Assembly (NCBI GenBank): GCA_017996675.1 | Contig: JAGOGN010000029.1 | Coordinates: forward strand, 1-12,381 | DNA length: 12,381 bases | DNA from: Lachnospiraceae bacterium | GTDB lineage: Bacteria; Bacillota_A; Clostridia; Lachnospirales; Lachnospiraceae | Direction: 5' to 3' | Shown: positions 1-7,400 of the stretch, piece by piece | How positions within the stretch are numbered: position 1 is the stretch's first letter | How the letters are laid out: each line of letters begins with the position of its first letter | The notes under the pieces: generated by a model | What the model saw: the letters and a program-made list of their open reading frames with translations, nothing else | What the model was told of the DNA's origin: nothing | Databases searched by the model: none | Made by a program: the position numbers and the translations under genes

Positions 1-758
1 ACATCCGTATCGACCAATTCACGGGCTTCTTCAAAGCTATCTTGCCATAACTGCGGATCAATTAGATTATCCCATTCCATTGCGGCAAATTTACGATTCA
101 ATCCAGGCGCAATATTTGCAGCCATCAACGCAGCCTCAATCAGGAATGTTCCACTACCACAAAATGGATCTACCAAAATTCGGTCAGATCTCCATGGTGT
201 CAACTTGATTAATGCAGCAGCCAGTGTCTCTGTAATAGGCGCCCTACTTGTCAACAAACGATATCCTCTTTTATGTAGCGAATCTCCTGATGTATCCAAC
301 CCAATCGACACTTCGTCTTTCATAATCGAAATACGAAGCGGATAGCTAGATCCAGTTTCAGGAAACCATTCCACCTGATAAACCGTTTTCATACGTTCTA
401 CCATTGCTTTTTTAACAATTGACTGTATATCAGAAGGGCTAAATAACTGACTTTTAATCGAAGATGCTTTTGCAACCCAGAATTTTCCATCTTCAGGAAT
501 ATAATTTTCCCATGGAATTTTTTTGACACCCTCAAACAATTCTTCAAATGAGGTTGCTCTGAATTTAGCAACCTGAAGCAATACTCTTTCTGTGGTACGA
601 AGAAAAATATTACTTCTGCAAATTGCTTCCTCGTCGCCAATAAAAGTAACTCTTCCATCCTCAACTGTAGAAATTTCGTAACCAAGATCATAAATTTCCT
701 TTTTTAAAACAGCTTCCAGACCAAAATGGCATGGTGCTACTAATTCATATGTTTTCAT
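1..758 (-). CDS. THUMP-domain class I SAM-dependent RNA methyltransferase (RlmL-N/YpsC-like), C-terminus beyond the window
   Basis: This is probably an rRNA N2-guanine methyltransferase acting on 23S rRNA in the cytoplasm. The reading frame is open from an ATG at 758 to the left edge, giving about 252 residues; relatives have roughly 370-390, so about a third is missing. The start MKTYELVAPCHFGLEAVLKKE is typical of the family's ferredoxin-like N-domain. A THUMP region follows at about residues 45-155. The SAM-binding DPFCGSGT motif is at about residues 197-204, and TLAAALIKL just before it also fits the family. The catalytic motif IV should lie in the missing part. An AAAAGG-type ribosome binding site precedes the start, and the upstream gene ends 18 nt away, so it is the third gene of an operon. 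The family call is firm; the exact modified base is inferred. Confidence 0.9.
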   Translation of the reverse strand, partial: MKTYELVAPCHFGLEAVLKKEIYDLGYEISTVEDGRVTFIGDEEAICRSNIFLRTTERVLLQVAKFRATSFEELFEGVKKIPWENYIPEDGKFWVAKASSIKSQLFSPSDIQSIVKKAMVERMKTVYQVEWFPETGSSYPLRISIMKDEVSIGLDTSGDSLHKRGYRLLTSRAPITETLAAALIKLTPWRSDRILVDPFCGSGTFLIEAALMAANIAPGLNRKFAAMEWDNLIDPQLWQDSFEEARELVDTD

Positions 759-776
759 CTATTTTTTCCTTTTCTT

Positions 777-3038
777 TTACATGTGCAAAAATTCTATGTT
801 CTTCTCCAACTCATCCGTCAACTTTCTACCTGTTTTCTGGAATTTATCATAGACCAGTTCTGCTTTTCTGATTTTTTTCTCTTTTTGAATCTCATACTTT
901 TCAAAAATATCTCGATACATCGGATTCTCATGAAAGGAGTTTCTGATATCCTTTGAGAATGGACAATAACGAAAGATAATTTGTCTCACATAACGATTCA
1001 ATCTAAAACTTCCTTTTGATTCAAATTTAATCCAAATCATATAATCACTTACAAAAACTTCTTTGTAATTATTCTTCCCTTTAACAAGCTGCGTATGAAT
1101 ACGATCCTTTGCCTCTTGTGATAGGTCATAATTTTTTCTGTAATATTGGAGATAATCACTATATTCTGAGGTCAACGATGGTTCTGTAATGTCATTCCAT
1201 CTGCTGCCCTGAAATTTCTTACATAACTCCCATCTAAATCTCGCGCATACGCCTGTCAACAAGTCATCAATGTCTTCAATGGTGAGTATTGGAAACATAA
1301 AACGAGCTGGTGAGCGGTCACGCGCATCTCCAGTTGGTTGCCACATAACACCTCGTGATCCCGCATTTGGAAGTAAAATGATATCTGGGAAGACCTCGAC
1401 ATGAATCAGTTCTTTGATTTGTTCACGTAGATCTTCTTCTACTAACACATCCCGGTAAAAAAGACTATAATCCACTCTTTTCAAGTTATCCATTGCACTT
1501 TTAATTTTTTGCGTTGTAACAAGCATTTTATCAATTGACCACATCAAATCCTGCTCGCATAAAATCGGCAAGAACGTCATAATACGTCCATTCGTAATTT
1601 TATTGGTATTTTGGAACATATGATCGAGTTCAAATTCTACTCTTCCCCACTTATCCTGACGCTTTGCCAAAAGTTCCTTATCTGACAGTTCACCTTGGCG
1701 AAAAGCTTCTCTTAATGATTTATCATACGTTTCATCCAGCTCCGAAATAGACGGTTCCTTCTCTCCTTTATAAATAGCCTGTAGCCATTGAAAAAGTGTA
1801 TAGACATTCGACTTCGCCTGCTCCTCAACGTGATCAATCATTTCCAGCAACATGGATGTTGCTTCCCCTCCTGCAAGAGCTTCATCAATAAATCCAAACG
1901 AAAGAAACATTTTAATTTGTGAGGATAAATCCTTGTCTTCTAGTGCCCGCTTGGCAACTGCTTTATAAATCGTATAATAATCATTTGCCACCGATTTTCT
2001 GAGTGCTCTTACATCATCTTCTGTTGATGTCCAATCACTCAAATTCTTTATTTTTTCCAGTTTCAAAGAAAATGATTCCATCATATCCTGTTTCAGTCCT
2101 GCATAGGTGAGTATACAGTCTAATGCGGTCTTGGAATGTTCTAGCGCACACTCATTTCCATCACTTTCTAACTCAACAGGAATCAATTGCTGATAACGTT
2201 CTTGTTCCTGCTTCAATCGATGTTCCAGCTCTTCTTCTGTATATATTTGATATCGCAAAAACACTTCTTTCATCTGACTAATAACATCGTATATTTCCGC
2301 GCTATCATCTTCGCTCACTAAAGAGCGGAAAATCAATTCACAGCAACGATATAGCAAATCATTTGATTTGCTGTTAAATAAGTATTGCGTCATTGTTTTA
2401 CAATAGCTTTCCATCTGATCAATTTCTTGGAACATCTGTGTTAAATCTTTGCTGGCTTGAAAAATGACACCTATATTAAGTGCATCATCCTGAAAAATGT
2501 TTTTAATTTCTTCTAAAGAGAATCTAGCCATTGCGCCATAATAATCAAGCTGCCATGGACAGGTCATCTTACTATAATCTAGTTGTTGAACACGATCCAT
2601 CTTTCCAAATGGAATAGCTGGATGTTGATATTTCTCACAGTACCGCAAATATTCCTCATACATTTTGACCACAATCATATATAATTTCTTGGATTTCTCA
2701 ACACTTTCCTGAAAAAATAAGGAAAGAACCTTTGCCTGCTTGATGGTCGCTAAAAGAAAAACACTTGCATAATCAGGAGCAGTTCCAAAAATCTGATTCA
2801 TATCTTTTGGTTCTCGATAGTCAAATTCGTACACGACGGTGTCTATTTTAGCAAAATAGTCAAACTGATATTCTCCGAATGCCACATCCGTAATTCCTAC
2901 TAAGTGTCCCGGCTCTAAAGAAATAATAGCATCTTTCTTTTTTTGACAGACTCCTCCCCTTACAATCAAAGAAATCGTTTTCGTTTTATCGCCAGCCTGA
3001 TAGATTGCCTGATCTTTCTGATACGATACAGTTGCCAT
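777..3038 (-). CDS. large protein with degenerate cyclic-nucleotide-binding-like N-terminus, function unknown
   Basis: A protein of 753 residues. Residues 1 to about 90 read as a CNB (Crp-like) beta-roll: alternating short hydrophobic strands, ISLIVRGG near 22-29, LEPGHLVGITD near 41-51. The phosphate-binding cassette is not intact: after FGEY (54-57) there is no Arg-Ala pair of the kind that contacts cyclic phosphate, so nucleotide binding is doubtful. No helix-turn-helix, signal peptide or convincing membrane helix is visible, so this is not an ordinary Crp/Fnr regulator. The other ~650 residues look mostly helical and charged. The block at about 555-700 stands out as likely globular and conserved: PNAGSRGVMWQPTGDARDRS, RWELCKKFQGSRWNDITEPS, IIFRYCPFS. 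A GGAGGGA ribosome binding site precedes the ATG. It follows the HAAS gene by 32 nt and precedes the methyltransferase by 18 nt. I do not recognise a function. Confidence 0.85.
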   Translation of the reverse strand: MATVSYQKDQAIYQAGDKTKTISLIVRGGVCQKKKDAIISLEPGHLVGITDVAFGEYQFDYFAKIDTVVYEFDYREPKDMNQIFGTAPDYASVFLLATIKQAKVLSLFFQESVEKSKKLYMIVVKMYEEYLRYCEKYQHPAIPFGKMDRVQQLDYSKMTCPWQLDYYGAMARFSLEEIKNIFQDDALNIGVIFQASKDLTQMFQEIDQMESYCKTMTQYLFNSKSNDLLYRCCELIFRSLVSEDDSAEIYDVISQMKEVFLRYQIYTEEELEHRLKQEQERYQQLIPVELESDGNECALEHSKTALDCILTYAGLKQDMMESFSLKLEKIKNLSDWTSTEDDVRALRKSVANDYYTIYKAVAKRALEDKDLSSQIKMFLSFGFIDEALAGGEATSMLLEMIDHVEEQAKSNVYTLFQWLQAIYKGEKEPSISELDETYDKSLREAFRQGELSDKELLAKRQDKWGRVEFELDHMFQNTNKITNGRIMTFLPILCEQDLMWSIDKMLVTTQKIKSAMDNLKRVDYSLFYRDVLVEEDLREQIKELIHVEVFPDIILLPNAGSRGVMWQPTGDARDRSPARFMFPILTIEDIDDLLTGVCARFRWELCKKFQGSRWNDITEPSLTSEYSDYLQYYRKNYDLSQEAKDRIHTQLVKGKNNYKEVFVSDYMIWIKFESKGSFRLNRYVRQIIFRYCPFSKDIRNSFHENPMYRDIFEKYEIQKEKKIRKAELVYDKFQKTGRKLTDELEKNIEFLHM

Positions 3039-3070
3039 ATTTCCCTCCTACTAAATTTAATACAAATACT

Positions 3071-3538
3071 TTACTGTTTCCTGGTAATCAGGCGTATCGC
3101 TAATGCGATTAACAGTAACGGCACAAGGACTGGTGCCAAAAAACCAATTACATTTGCAACAATTGCCACCACTCCAATAATAATCAGTAACGCAATAATG
3201 ATGATCATCCAGATTGCAACTTTTGCATTGCGGATGGAGTTATGATACTCCTTTCCATTTACATGAAAGCGAATACGATCTTCTTCCTCTTCATGCTCAG
3301 GATCAAAGCCCTGCTCAAAACTATCGCCCTGTGCAGATTTCGTATTTGTATCAATAATCGTTCGTGCTATTAATCTTGGATTTCCTAGTTCCTCTAAAAT
3401 ATCTTCGACTGTTCTTCCATTTCTTTCCTGTTCATTAAAATAATGCTCATAATAATTTATATTTTCATTTAAATCCAATTGTGATACTTCTCCTGAAAGA
3501 GCAGAACGTAATTCGCTTATAAAATCTTCTCTTGTCAT
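3071..3538 (-). CDS. HAAS / DUF1700 domain membrane protein
   Basis: A protein of 155 residues. Residues 1-62 match the HAAS (DUF1700) pattern: an initial helix, NYYEHYFNEQ near 28-37, then EDILEELGNPRLIARTI at 45-61. An acidic linker (EHEEEED, 81-87) leads to two hydrophobic segments at about 107-128 and 130-150, and the tail is basic (ITRKQ), so it is probably an inner-membrane protein with its N-domain in the cytoplasm. HAAS proteins are often encoded beside PadR-type repressors and are thought to take part in membrane signalling; no PadR gene lies next to this one. The start follows TTAGGAGGAAAGC, a strong ribosome binding site. It is the first gene of the unit continuing into the 753-residue protein and the methyltransferase, with an extended -10 promoter upstream. 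Confidence 0.85.
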   Translation of the reverse strand: MTREDFISELRSALSGEVSQLDLNENINYYEHYFNEQERNGRTVEDILEELGNPRLIARTIIDTNTKSAQGDSFEQGFDPEHEEEEDRIRFHVNGKEYHNSIRNAKVAIWMIIIIALLIIIGVVAIVANVIGFLAPVLVPLLLIALAIRLITRKQ

Positions 3539-3565
3539 GCTTTCCTCCTAACGCTCATTTCATAC

Positions 3566-3581
3566 AATAATTAGAATTATT
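3566..3581. repeat. AT-only inverted repeat at the start point of the HAAS operon
   Basis: A perfect 7-bp inverted repeat, AATAATT and AATTATT separated by AG, overlaps the end of the -10 element and the expected transcription start of the HAAS gene. The position suits a repressor operator. The arms contain only A and T, so chance is a real possibility. Confidence 0.3.
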
Positions 3582-3587
3582 ATACCA
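3579..3587 (-). promoter_or_regulatory. extended -10 promoter of the HAAS operon
   Basis: On the minus strand the sequence reads TGGTATAAT: a perfect TATAAT (3584-3579) with the upstream TG of an extended -10. No good -35 lies 16-18 nt upstream, as is common for extended -10 promoters. It sits between the pstB terminator and the HAAS gene, about 40 nt from the ATG. Confidence 0.65.
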
Positions 3588-3610
3588 CATTTTATTCCTT
3601 CGTACATCCA

Positions 3611-3638
3611 ATAAAAAAAGAAAGCATTTCGCTTTCTT
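3611..3638 (-). terminator. intrinsic terminator of the pst operon
   Basis: Read on the minus strand, AAGAAAGC pairs with GCTTTCTT around a 5-nt loop and runs into a T-tract (3619-3613). It lies 13 nt after the pstB stop codon and separates pst from the HAAS operon. Confidence 0.85.
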
Positions 3639-3651
3639 ATTCTATGACTCT

Positions 3652-4410
3652 TTATCCCATTCTTCCCATTATATAATCCGCAGTTCTTGCATCTTTTGGC
3701 ATATGAAATATTTTTTCCGTAGAATTAAATTCAATCATATCTCCCATCAAGAAAAATGCGGTATCCTCTGAAATTCTTGCTGCCTGCTGCATATTATGGG
3801 TAACCACAACTACCGTATACTTCTTTTTTAGTTCTTCCATTAAATCTTCAATTTTAGCGGTTGAAATCGGGTCCAGCGCAGACGTTGGTTCATCCATTAA
3901 AATCACTTCCGGTTCCACTGCCAGAGCTCTTGCAATGCATAATCTCTGTTGCTGTCCTCCTGAAAGACTAAGTGCTGATTTTCTCAAACGATCTTTCACT
4001 TCATCAAATATGGCTGCTCCTCTTAAGGAACGCTCTACAATTGCATCTAACTCACTTTTATTCTTGATCCCATGCACTCTTGGTCCATAAGCTACATTAT
4101 CATAAATACTCATTGGAAATGGGTTTGGCTGTTGAAATACCATACCGACCTTTTTCCGAAGTAATGTTTTATCGATATCCGCATCATAAATATTGTCTCC
4201 ATCAAGTGTCACAATTCCTTCAATTCGAACGCCATCAACCAAATCATTCATTCGATTGATACTTTTTAGAAAAGTTGACTTTCCGCATCCAGATGGTCCG
4301 ATCAATGCGGTCACAGCCTTTTCTCTGATGTCCATATTAATATTTTTCAGCGCATGATTATCACCATAAAATAAATTCAAATTTTTCGTTGTTATTTTAA
4401 TTTTATCCAT
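3652..4410 (-). CDS. pstB: phosphate ABC transporter ATP-binding protein PstB
   Basis: The cytoplasmic ATPase that powers high-affinity phosphate import through PstC and PstA. The 252 residues match the family length. Walker [10 protein letters not shown] is at 38-46, the Q-loop VFQQPNPFP at 91-99, the signature LSGGQQQR at 149-156, Walker [13 protein letters not shown] at 169-180, and the H-loop His at 205. [19 protein letters not shown] is a hallmark of PstB. An in-frame ATG 39 nt upstream (4449) would add [13 protein letters not shown], but that stretch overlaps the end of pstA and is not family-like. The chosen ATG begins one base after the pstA stop (TAG-A-ATG), with GAAAGGGA upstream, which implies translational coupling. 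It is the last gene of pstSCAB; no phoU follows. Confidence 0.96.
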   Translation of the reverse strand: MDKIKITTKNLNLFYGDNHALKNINMDIREKAVTALIGPSGCGKSTFLKSINRMNDLVDGVRIEGIVTLDGDNIYDADIDKTLLRKKVGMVFQQPNPFPMSIYDNVAYGPRVHGIKNKSELDAIVERSLRGAAIFDEVKDRLRKSALSLSGGQQQRLCIARALAVEPEVILMDEPTSALDPISTAKIEDLMEELKKKYTVVVVTHNMQQAARISEDTAFFLMGDMIEFNSTEKIFHMPKDARTADYIMGRMG

Positions 4411-4411
4411 T

Positions 4412-5299
4412 CTACATCCCTTTCCTAGATACATCCAGACTTTTTGCAATCTTTTTTGTACCGATATTTATAAATAGAACAATTAACAATAGTACCAATG
4501 CAATACCAAATGCGATATCATATTTTCCTTTTTGCATACTCAGATACATTTGAATTGTTAACGTTCCCCCTGATTCCATAATTTTACTTCCTAACTGTCC
4601 AACCGTTTGCGGAAGATAATATCCGCTTCCTGCTGTAAATAGCAGTGCTGCCGATTCTCCTACAATTCGTCCAACCGAAAGAATAATTCCCGTTACAATA
4701 CCGGGCATTGCACTTGGAAGAAGTATGGTTCGAATCATGTACCATTTCTGTGCACCCATTCCAATTGCTCCAAGACGATATCCCATCGGCACTGTTTTTA
4801 ATGCTTCCTGTGTATTTCTCGTAATCAGTGGAAGCACCATCAACATCAGGGTCAATGAACCTGTTAGAATGGAATATCCAAATTTCATTGTCGCTCCAAA
4901 AAACATCGCTCCAAACATACCATAAATAATGGATGGTATTCCTGCTAGTGTCTCTGTTGCGAATTCAATTCCTCTCACTAATTTACCTGGTTTTGCATAC
5001 TCATTTAAGTAAATTGCACTTCCAATTCCAATCGGTGTCGCAATCAATAACGTCAACAGGACAATATAAACCGTATTTAGAATATTACCTGCAACACCTG
5101 TTGTTCCTCTTAAAACGCTTGTTACATCCGACACAAATTCCCAGTCCAATACACGATACCCTCGAACTGCAACATATCCAATGATTCCCATCAAAAGAAG
5201 TACTGTAAATCCAGCAGATAAGTAAATCAGAAAATAGGCAATTTTATCTGCTCTTCTAGATTTCGTTTTCTTTAATGTATTTACTTTATTTACCGGCAT
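4412..5299 (-). CDS. pstA: phosphate ABC transporter permease PstA
   Basis: One of the two membrane subunits of the phosphate importer. The 295 residues include about six membrane segments, roughly 18-45, 73-98, 115-137, 145-163, 200-222 and 262-280. The cytoplasmic EAA loop that docks on PstB is at about 165-200 ([20 protein letters not shown]), followed by [15 protein letters not shown] (210-224), typical of PstA. An in-frame ATG at 5326 would add nine residues inside pstC; the ATG at 5299 is preferred because AGGAGGTG lies 6 nt before it. Its first 14 nt overlap the end of pstC, and pstB follows after one base. Confidence 0.95.
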   Translation of the reverse strand: MPVNKVNTLKKTKSRRADKIAYFLIYLSAGFTVLLLMGIIGYVAVRGYRVLDWEFVSDVTSVLRGTTGVAGNILNTVYIVLLTLLIATPIGIGSAIYLNEYAKPGKLVRGIEFATETLAGIPSIIYGMFGAMFFGATMKFGYSILTGSLTLMLMVLPLITRNTQEALKTVPMGYRLGAIGMGAQKWYMIRTILLPSAMPGIVTGIILSVGRIVGESAALLFTAGSGYYLPQTVGQLGSKIMESGGTLTIQMYLSMQKGKYDIAFGIALVLLLIVLFINIGTKKIAKSLDVSRKGM

Positions 5300-6206
5300 C
5301 GTATGCACCTCCTTTTTTCCTTGCAACCATCAAAAGATAATTAAGTCCCATGATCATCGCAAATAACACTAGTCCTATGGAAAAAAGAACTTGTCTATGT
5401 GTTCCTTCAGAATATCCCATTTCCGAGACAATCGCTGATGTTAAAAAACGCACCGAATTGAACGGTAATGGAACATTAACCGAACTACCTGCAACCAAAG
5501 TAATTGCCATCGCTTCACCAACTGCTCGCCCTGTTCCCAGTACGATTGCAGTAGCGATTCCACTTTTTGCAGCTGGAATCAACACACGAAATACGGTCTG
5601 TATTTTAGTTGCACCTAATGCCAGTGAAGCTGCTTTCATGGAAGCAGGCACAGCCCGAAGTGCGGATTCTGTCATGGTAACTACAGTTGGAAGAATCATA
5701 ATTGTCAATACAATAACTGCAGATAATAAATTCGAGCCCCCAGTAAACTGGTGCGTTGTTGAGTCTTTAAAAATTGCAAGTTCAAATTGATACATGATTG
5801 GATTCAAAATCATGATTCCTAATAAACCGTATATTACAGATGGAATTCCAGCCAGTAATTTAACAGCAGGTTTCACCACCGCTGCAAGTTTTTTTGGTGC
5901 AACTTCCACGAGAAAAACCGCGGTGAGTAACGCAATTGGCACTCCGAAAAGAATTGCCGCAATAGTTCCGACAAAAGATGTTAATATTACAAACGCGATT
6001 CCATAAAGCGGCTCTTTTGCTGTTGGCATCCATTGTGTTTCAAACAAAATTTCTTTTATTCCAACCTTTTGAAATGCTGGCAAACCATTTTTTATCATAT
6101 AAAATGTGATGGATACTACTGCAAGGATGGAAACAACAGCACAGATCAGGAATATGATCCGTGCTACTGTTTCGGCAAAGGTTTTTTTTCTATCTTTTCT
6201 CTTCAT
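5286..6206 (-). CDS. pstC: phosphate ABC transporter permease PstC
   Basis: The partner membrane subunit of PstA. The 306 residues begin with a basic cytoplasmic tail (MKRKDRKK) and a first membrane helix at about 15-37. Further helices lie near 68-100, 118-140, 160-178, 215-240 and 272-293. The EAA loop is at about 180-212 (ESALRAVPASMKAASLALGA) and is followed by GRAVGEAMAITLVAG (226-240), the PstC counterpart of the PstA motif. LLAGIPSVIYGLLGIM (117-132) is shared by Pst permeases. The ATG is preceded by GGAAAAAG, a modest ribosome binding site, 16 nt after pstS ends. The 3' end overlaps pstA by 14 nt and carries the pstA ribosome binding site. Confidence 0.95.
   Translation of the reverse strand: MKRKDRKKTFAETVARIIFLICAVVSILAVVSITFYMIKNGLPAFQKVGIKEILFETQWMPTAKEPLYGIAFVILTSFVGTIAAILFGVPIALLTAVFLVEVAPKKLAAVVKPAVKLLAGIPSVIYGLLGIMILNPIMYQFELAIFKDSTTHQFTGGSNLLSAVIVLTIMILPTVVTMTESALRAVPASMKAASLALGATKIQTVFRVLIPAAKSGIATAIVLGTGRAVGEAMAITLVAGSSVNVPLPFNSVRFLTSAIVSEMGYSEGTHRQVLFSIGLVLFAMIMGLNYLLMVARKKGGAYDAGK
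5306..5313 (-). promoter_or_regulatory. pstA ribosome binding site inside the pstC coding end
   Basis: AGGAGGTG lies 6 nt before the ATG at 5299 and within the last codons of pstC. It decides the pstA start over the in-frame ATG at 5326, which has no such site at the right distance. Confidence 0.8.
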
Positions 6207-6222
6207 CTTTTTCCAATCTGGT

Positions 6223-7089
6223 TTATTTCTGATTTACAATCAGCCCTACTGCTTTAATTACTTCCTGACCTTCTTCACTATCGATAAAAGAAAACCATGC
6301 TTTAATTAAATCGCTTTGTTTCTCAAGTTCACCCATTGTAGCCATAACGAATGGTCTGTTTAAAATATATTTTCCATCCAGAATATTCTCTTCAGTAGCT
6401 TCTACACCATTAACCTTTACGCTTTGTACTGTTTGATCCACAACATCCAAGGATACATAACCAATTGCTCCTTTTGTTGCAGCAACCTTAGCAAGCACTG
6501 CTCCAGTTGATTCTAGTTCATTTGAATAAGCACACAGATCTTCTACCTCTAAAAGTTCTTCAAAAGCTCCTCTTGTTCCAGATCCTGCTTCTCTTCCAAC
6601 TACTACAATTGCCTGATCAGATCCTCCTACTTCCTTCCAGTTTTTAACTTCGCCTTTATAGATAGAAACCAACTGATCCTTAGTTAAATCCTTTACTTTA
6701 TTATCCTTATCTAGAATAACTGCAATTCCATCAATTGCTACTACGTTTTCAACTGCACCCTTTTGCTGTTCTTCATCCGATAATGATCTTGATGCATTTC
6801 CAATGTTTGTTCTTCCAGCTATCAAAGACTCAATTCCTGCTGAGGAACCTGTGAATTCTGCATTCACTCTTACATCCTGATTCTTTTCCATAAATGCTTC
6901 AGCAAGAGCATTTGCTAATTTTTCCATTGAAGTGCTTCCAGCAAGGGATAAGTTCCCACTTAATTGTTCACTCTGATTTTCATTTGCATTTTCATTATTA
7001 CTTTTTTCACCACAACCTGCTAGTCCCACTGTCATCATTGCCATTGCAGCTACCACTGCTATTGTTTTTACTAAAAAATTCTTTTTCAT
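6223..7089 (-). CDS. pstS: phosphate-binding lipoprotein PstS
   Basis: The extracellular, membrane-anchored phosphate receptor of the Pst importer. The 288 residues begin with a lipoprotein signal: MKKN, a hydrophobic stretch at 5-22, and lipobox LAGC with Cys26 as the lipid-modified residue. An Asn/Glu-rich linker follows (30-43). Phosphate-contacting motifs of the family are present: AGSTSMEKL (50-58), TGSSAGIESL (80-89), SRSLSDEE (100-107) and GREAGSGTRGAFEEL (165-179). An ATG 48 nt upstream would add MKMYLRENKKEIEENK, which would spoil the signal peptide. The chosen ATG has GAGGAG 6 nt before it. It is the first gene of pstSCAB, with a PhoP-box promoter upstream. Confidence 0.96.
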   Translation of the reverse strand: MKKNFLVKTIAVVAAMAMMTVGLAGCGEKSNNENANENQSEQLSGNLSLAGSTSMEKLANALAEAFMEKNQDVRVNAEFTGSSAGIESLIAGRTNIGNASRSLSDEEQQKGAVENVVAIDGIAVILDKDNKVKDLTKDQLVSIYKGEVKNWKEVGGSDQAIVVVGREAGSGTRGAFEELLEVEDLCAYSNELESTGAVLAKVAATKGAIGYVSLDVVDQTVQSVKVNGVEATEENILDGKYILNRPFVMATMGELEKQSDLIKAWFSFIDSEEGQEVIKAVGLIVNQK

Positions 7090-7135
7090 CTTATTCTCCT
7101 CTATCTCTTTTTTATTTTCTCTTAAGTACATTTTC

Positions 7136-7190
7136 ATTCTACGCTTTGAATGTAAAGTTCATAATCAGCGGCACGTAAATGTTATGTAAA
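7136..7190 (-). promoter_or_regulatory. PhoP-box direct repeats and -10 element of the pst operon
   Basis: On the minus strand TTTACA (7190-7185) and TTTACG (7179-7174) are exactly 11 nt apart, and a further TTTACA (7156-7151) lies 23 nt on, close to two more turns. The Gram-positive PhoP box consists of TTHACA-type hexamers with 11-nt period. A -10 element TAGAAT (7141-7136) begins 9 nt after the last hexamer, with no good -35, so the boxes would lie at about -21 to -60 of a start near 7129, where PhoP activates in Bacillus. The leader would be about 40 nt. Binding itself is inferred. Confidence 0.75.
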
Positions 7191-7222
7191 AACTAGATAA
7201 AGATTATTTTGAAAAAAAAGAT

Positions 7223-7253
7223 AAAAAAAAGAGTCTAGGTAAACCTAGACTCT
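7223..7253 (-). terminator. intrinsic terminator of tRNA-Arg
   Basis: AGAGTCTAGG pairs perfectly with CCTAGACTCT around a TTTA loop (minus strand), followed by eight T. It begins 4 nt after the tRNA end and insulates the pst promoter from tRNA transcription. Confidence 0.95.
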
Positions 7254-7256
7254 AAA

Positions 7257-7330
7257 CGTGCGTGAGAAGATTCGAACTCCCGACACCTTGGTCCGTAGCC
7301 AAGTGCTCTATCCAGCTGAGCTACACACAC
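7257..7330 (-). tRNA. tRNA-Arg(ACG)
   Basis: A 74-nt cloverleaf. Acceptor GTGTGTG pairs with CACGCAC (one G-T), and the discriminator is G. The anticodon arm CTTGG-CTACGGA-CCAAG gives ACG, read as ICG after deamination. The T-arm is GGGAG-TTCGAAT-CTTCT with two G-T pairs. CCA is not encoded. It stands alone with its own promoter and terminator. Confidence 0.95.
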
Positions 7331-7355
7331 GTATGCGATTTCTCGCGACTTATGT

Positions 7356-7384
7356 ATATTACTATACATCGAGCGATTTGTCAA
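7356..7384 (-). promoter_or_regulatory. sigma-A promoter of tRNA-Arg
   Basis: TTGACA (7384-7379), a 17-nt spacer, then TAATAT (7361-7356) on the minus strand. The predicted start near 7349 is about 20 nt before the tRNA. The -35 is consensus; the -10 matches four of six. Confidence 0.7.
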
Positions 7385-7400
7385 TACTATTTCTATATGT

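Noticed and set aside
398..691. 97-residue open frame on the minus strand
   Set aside because: It lies within the methyltransferase gene in another frame; the frame from 758 gives clear THUMP and DPFCGSGT sequence, whereas this one gives no family-like protein.
777..3038. Calling the 753-residue protein a Crp/Fnr transcription regulator
   Set aside because: There is no helix-turn-helix, the length is more than three times that of Crp, and the nucleotide-binding cassette is not intact.
4411..4449. Longer starts for pstB (4449), pstA (5326) and pstS (7137)
   Set aside because: Each adds residues not typical of the family, overlaps the upstream gene or spoils a signal peptide; the shorter starts have well-placed ribosome binding sites.
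5350..5790. 146-residue plus-strand open frame opposite pstC
   Set aside because: Antisense shadow of a well-supported pstC, rich in Ala/Thr/Ile from reversed membrane codons, with no ribosome binding site or motif.
7257..7330. tRNA-Arg as attachment site of an integrated element
   Set aside because: No integrase and no repeat of the tRNA 3' end occurs elsewhere in the window; the flanks are ordinary promoter and terminator.
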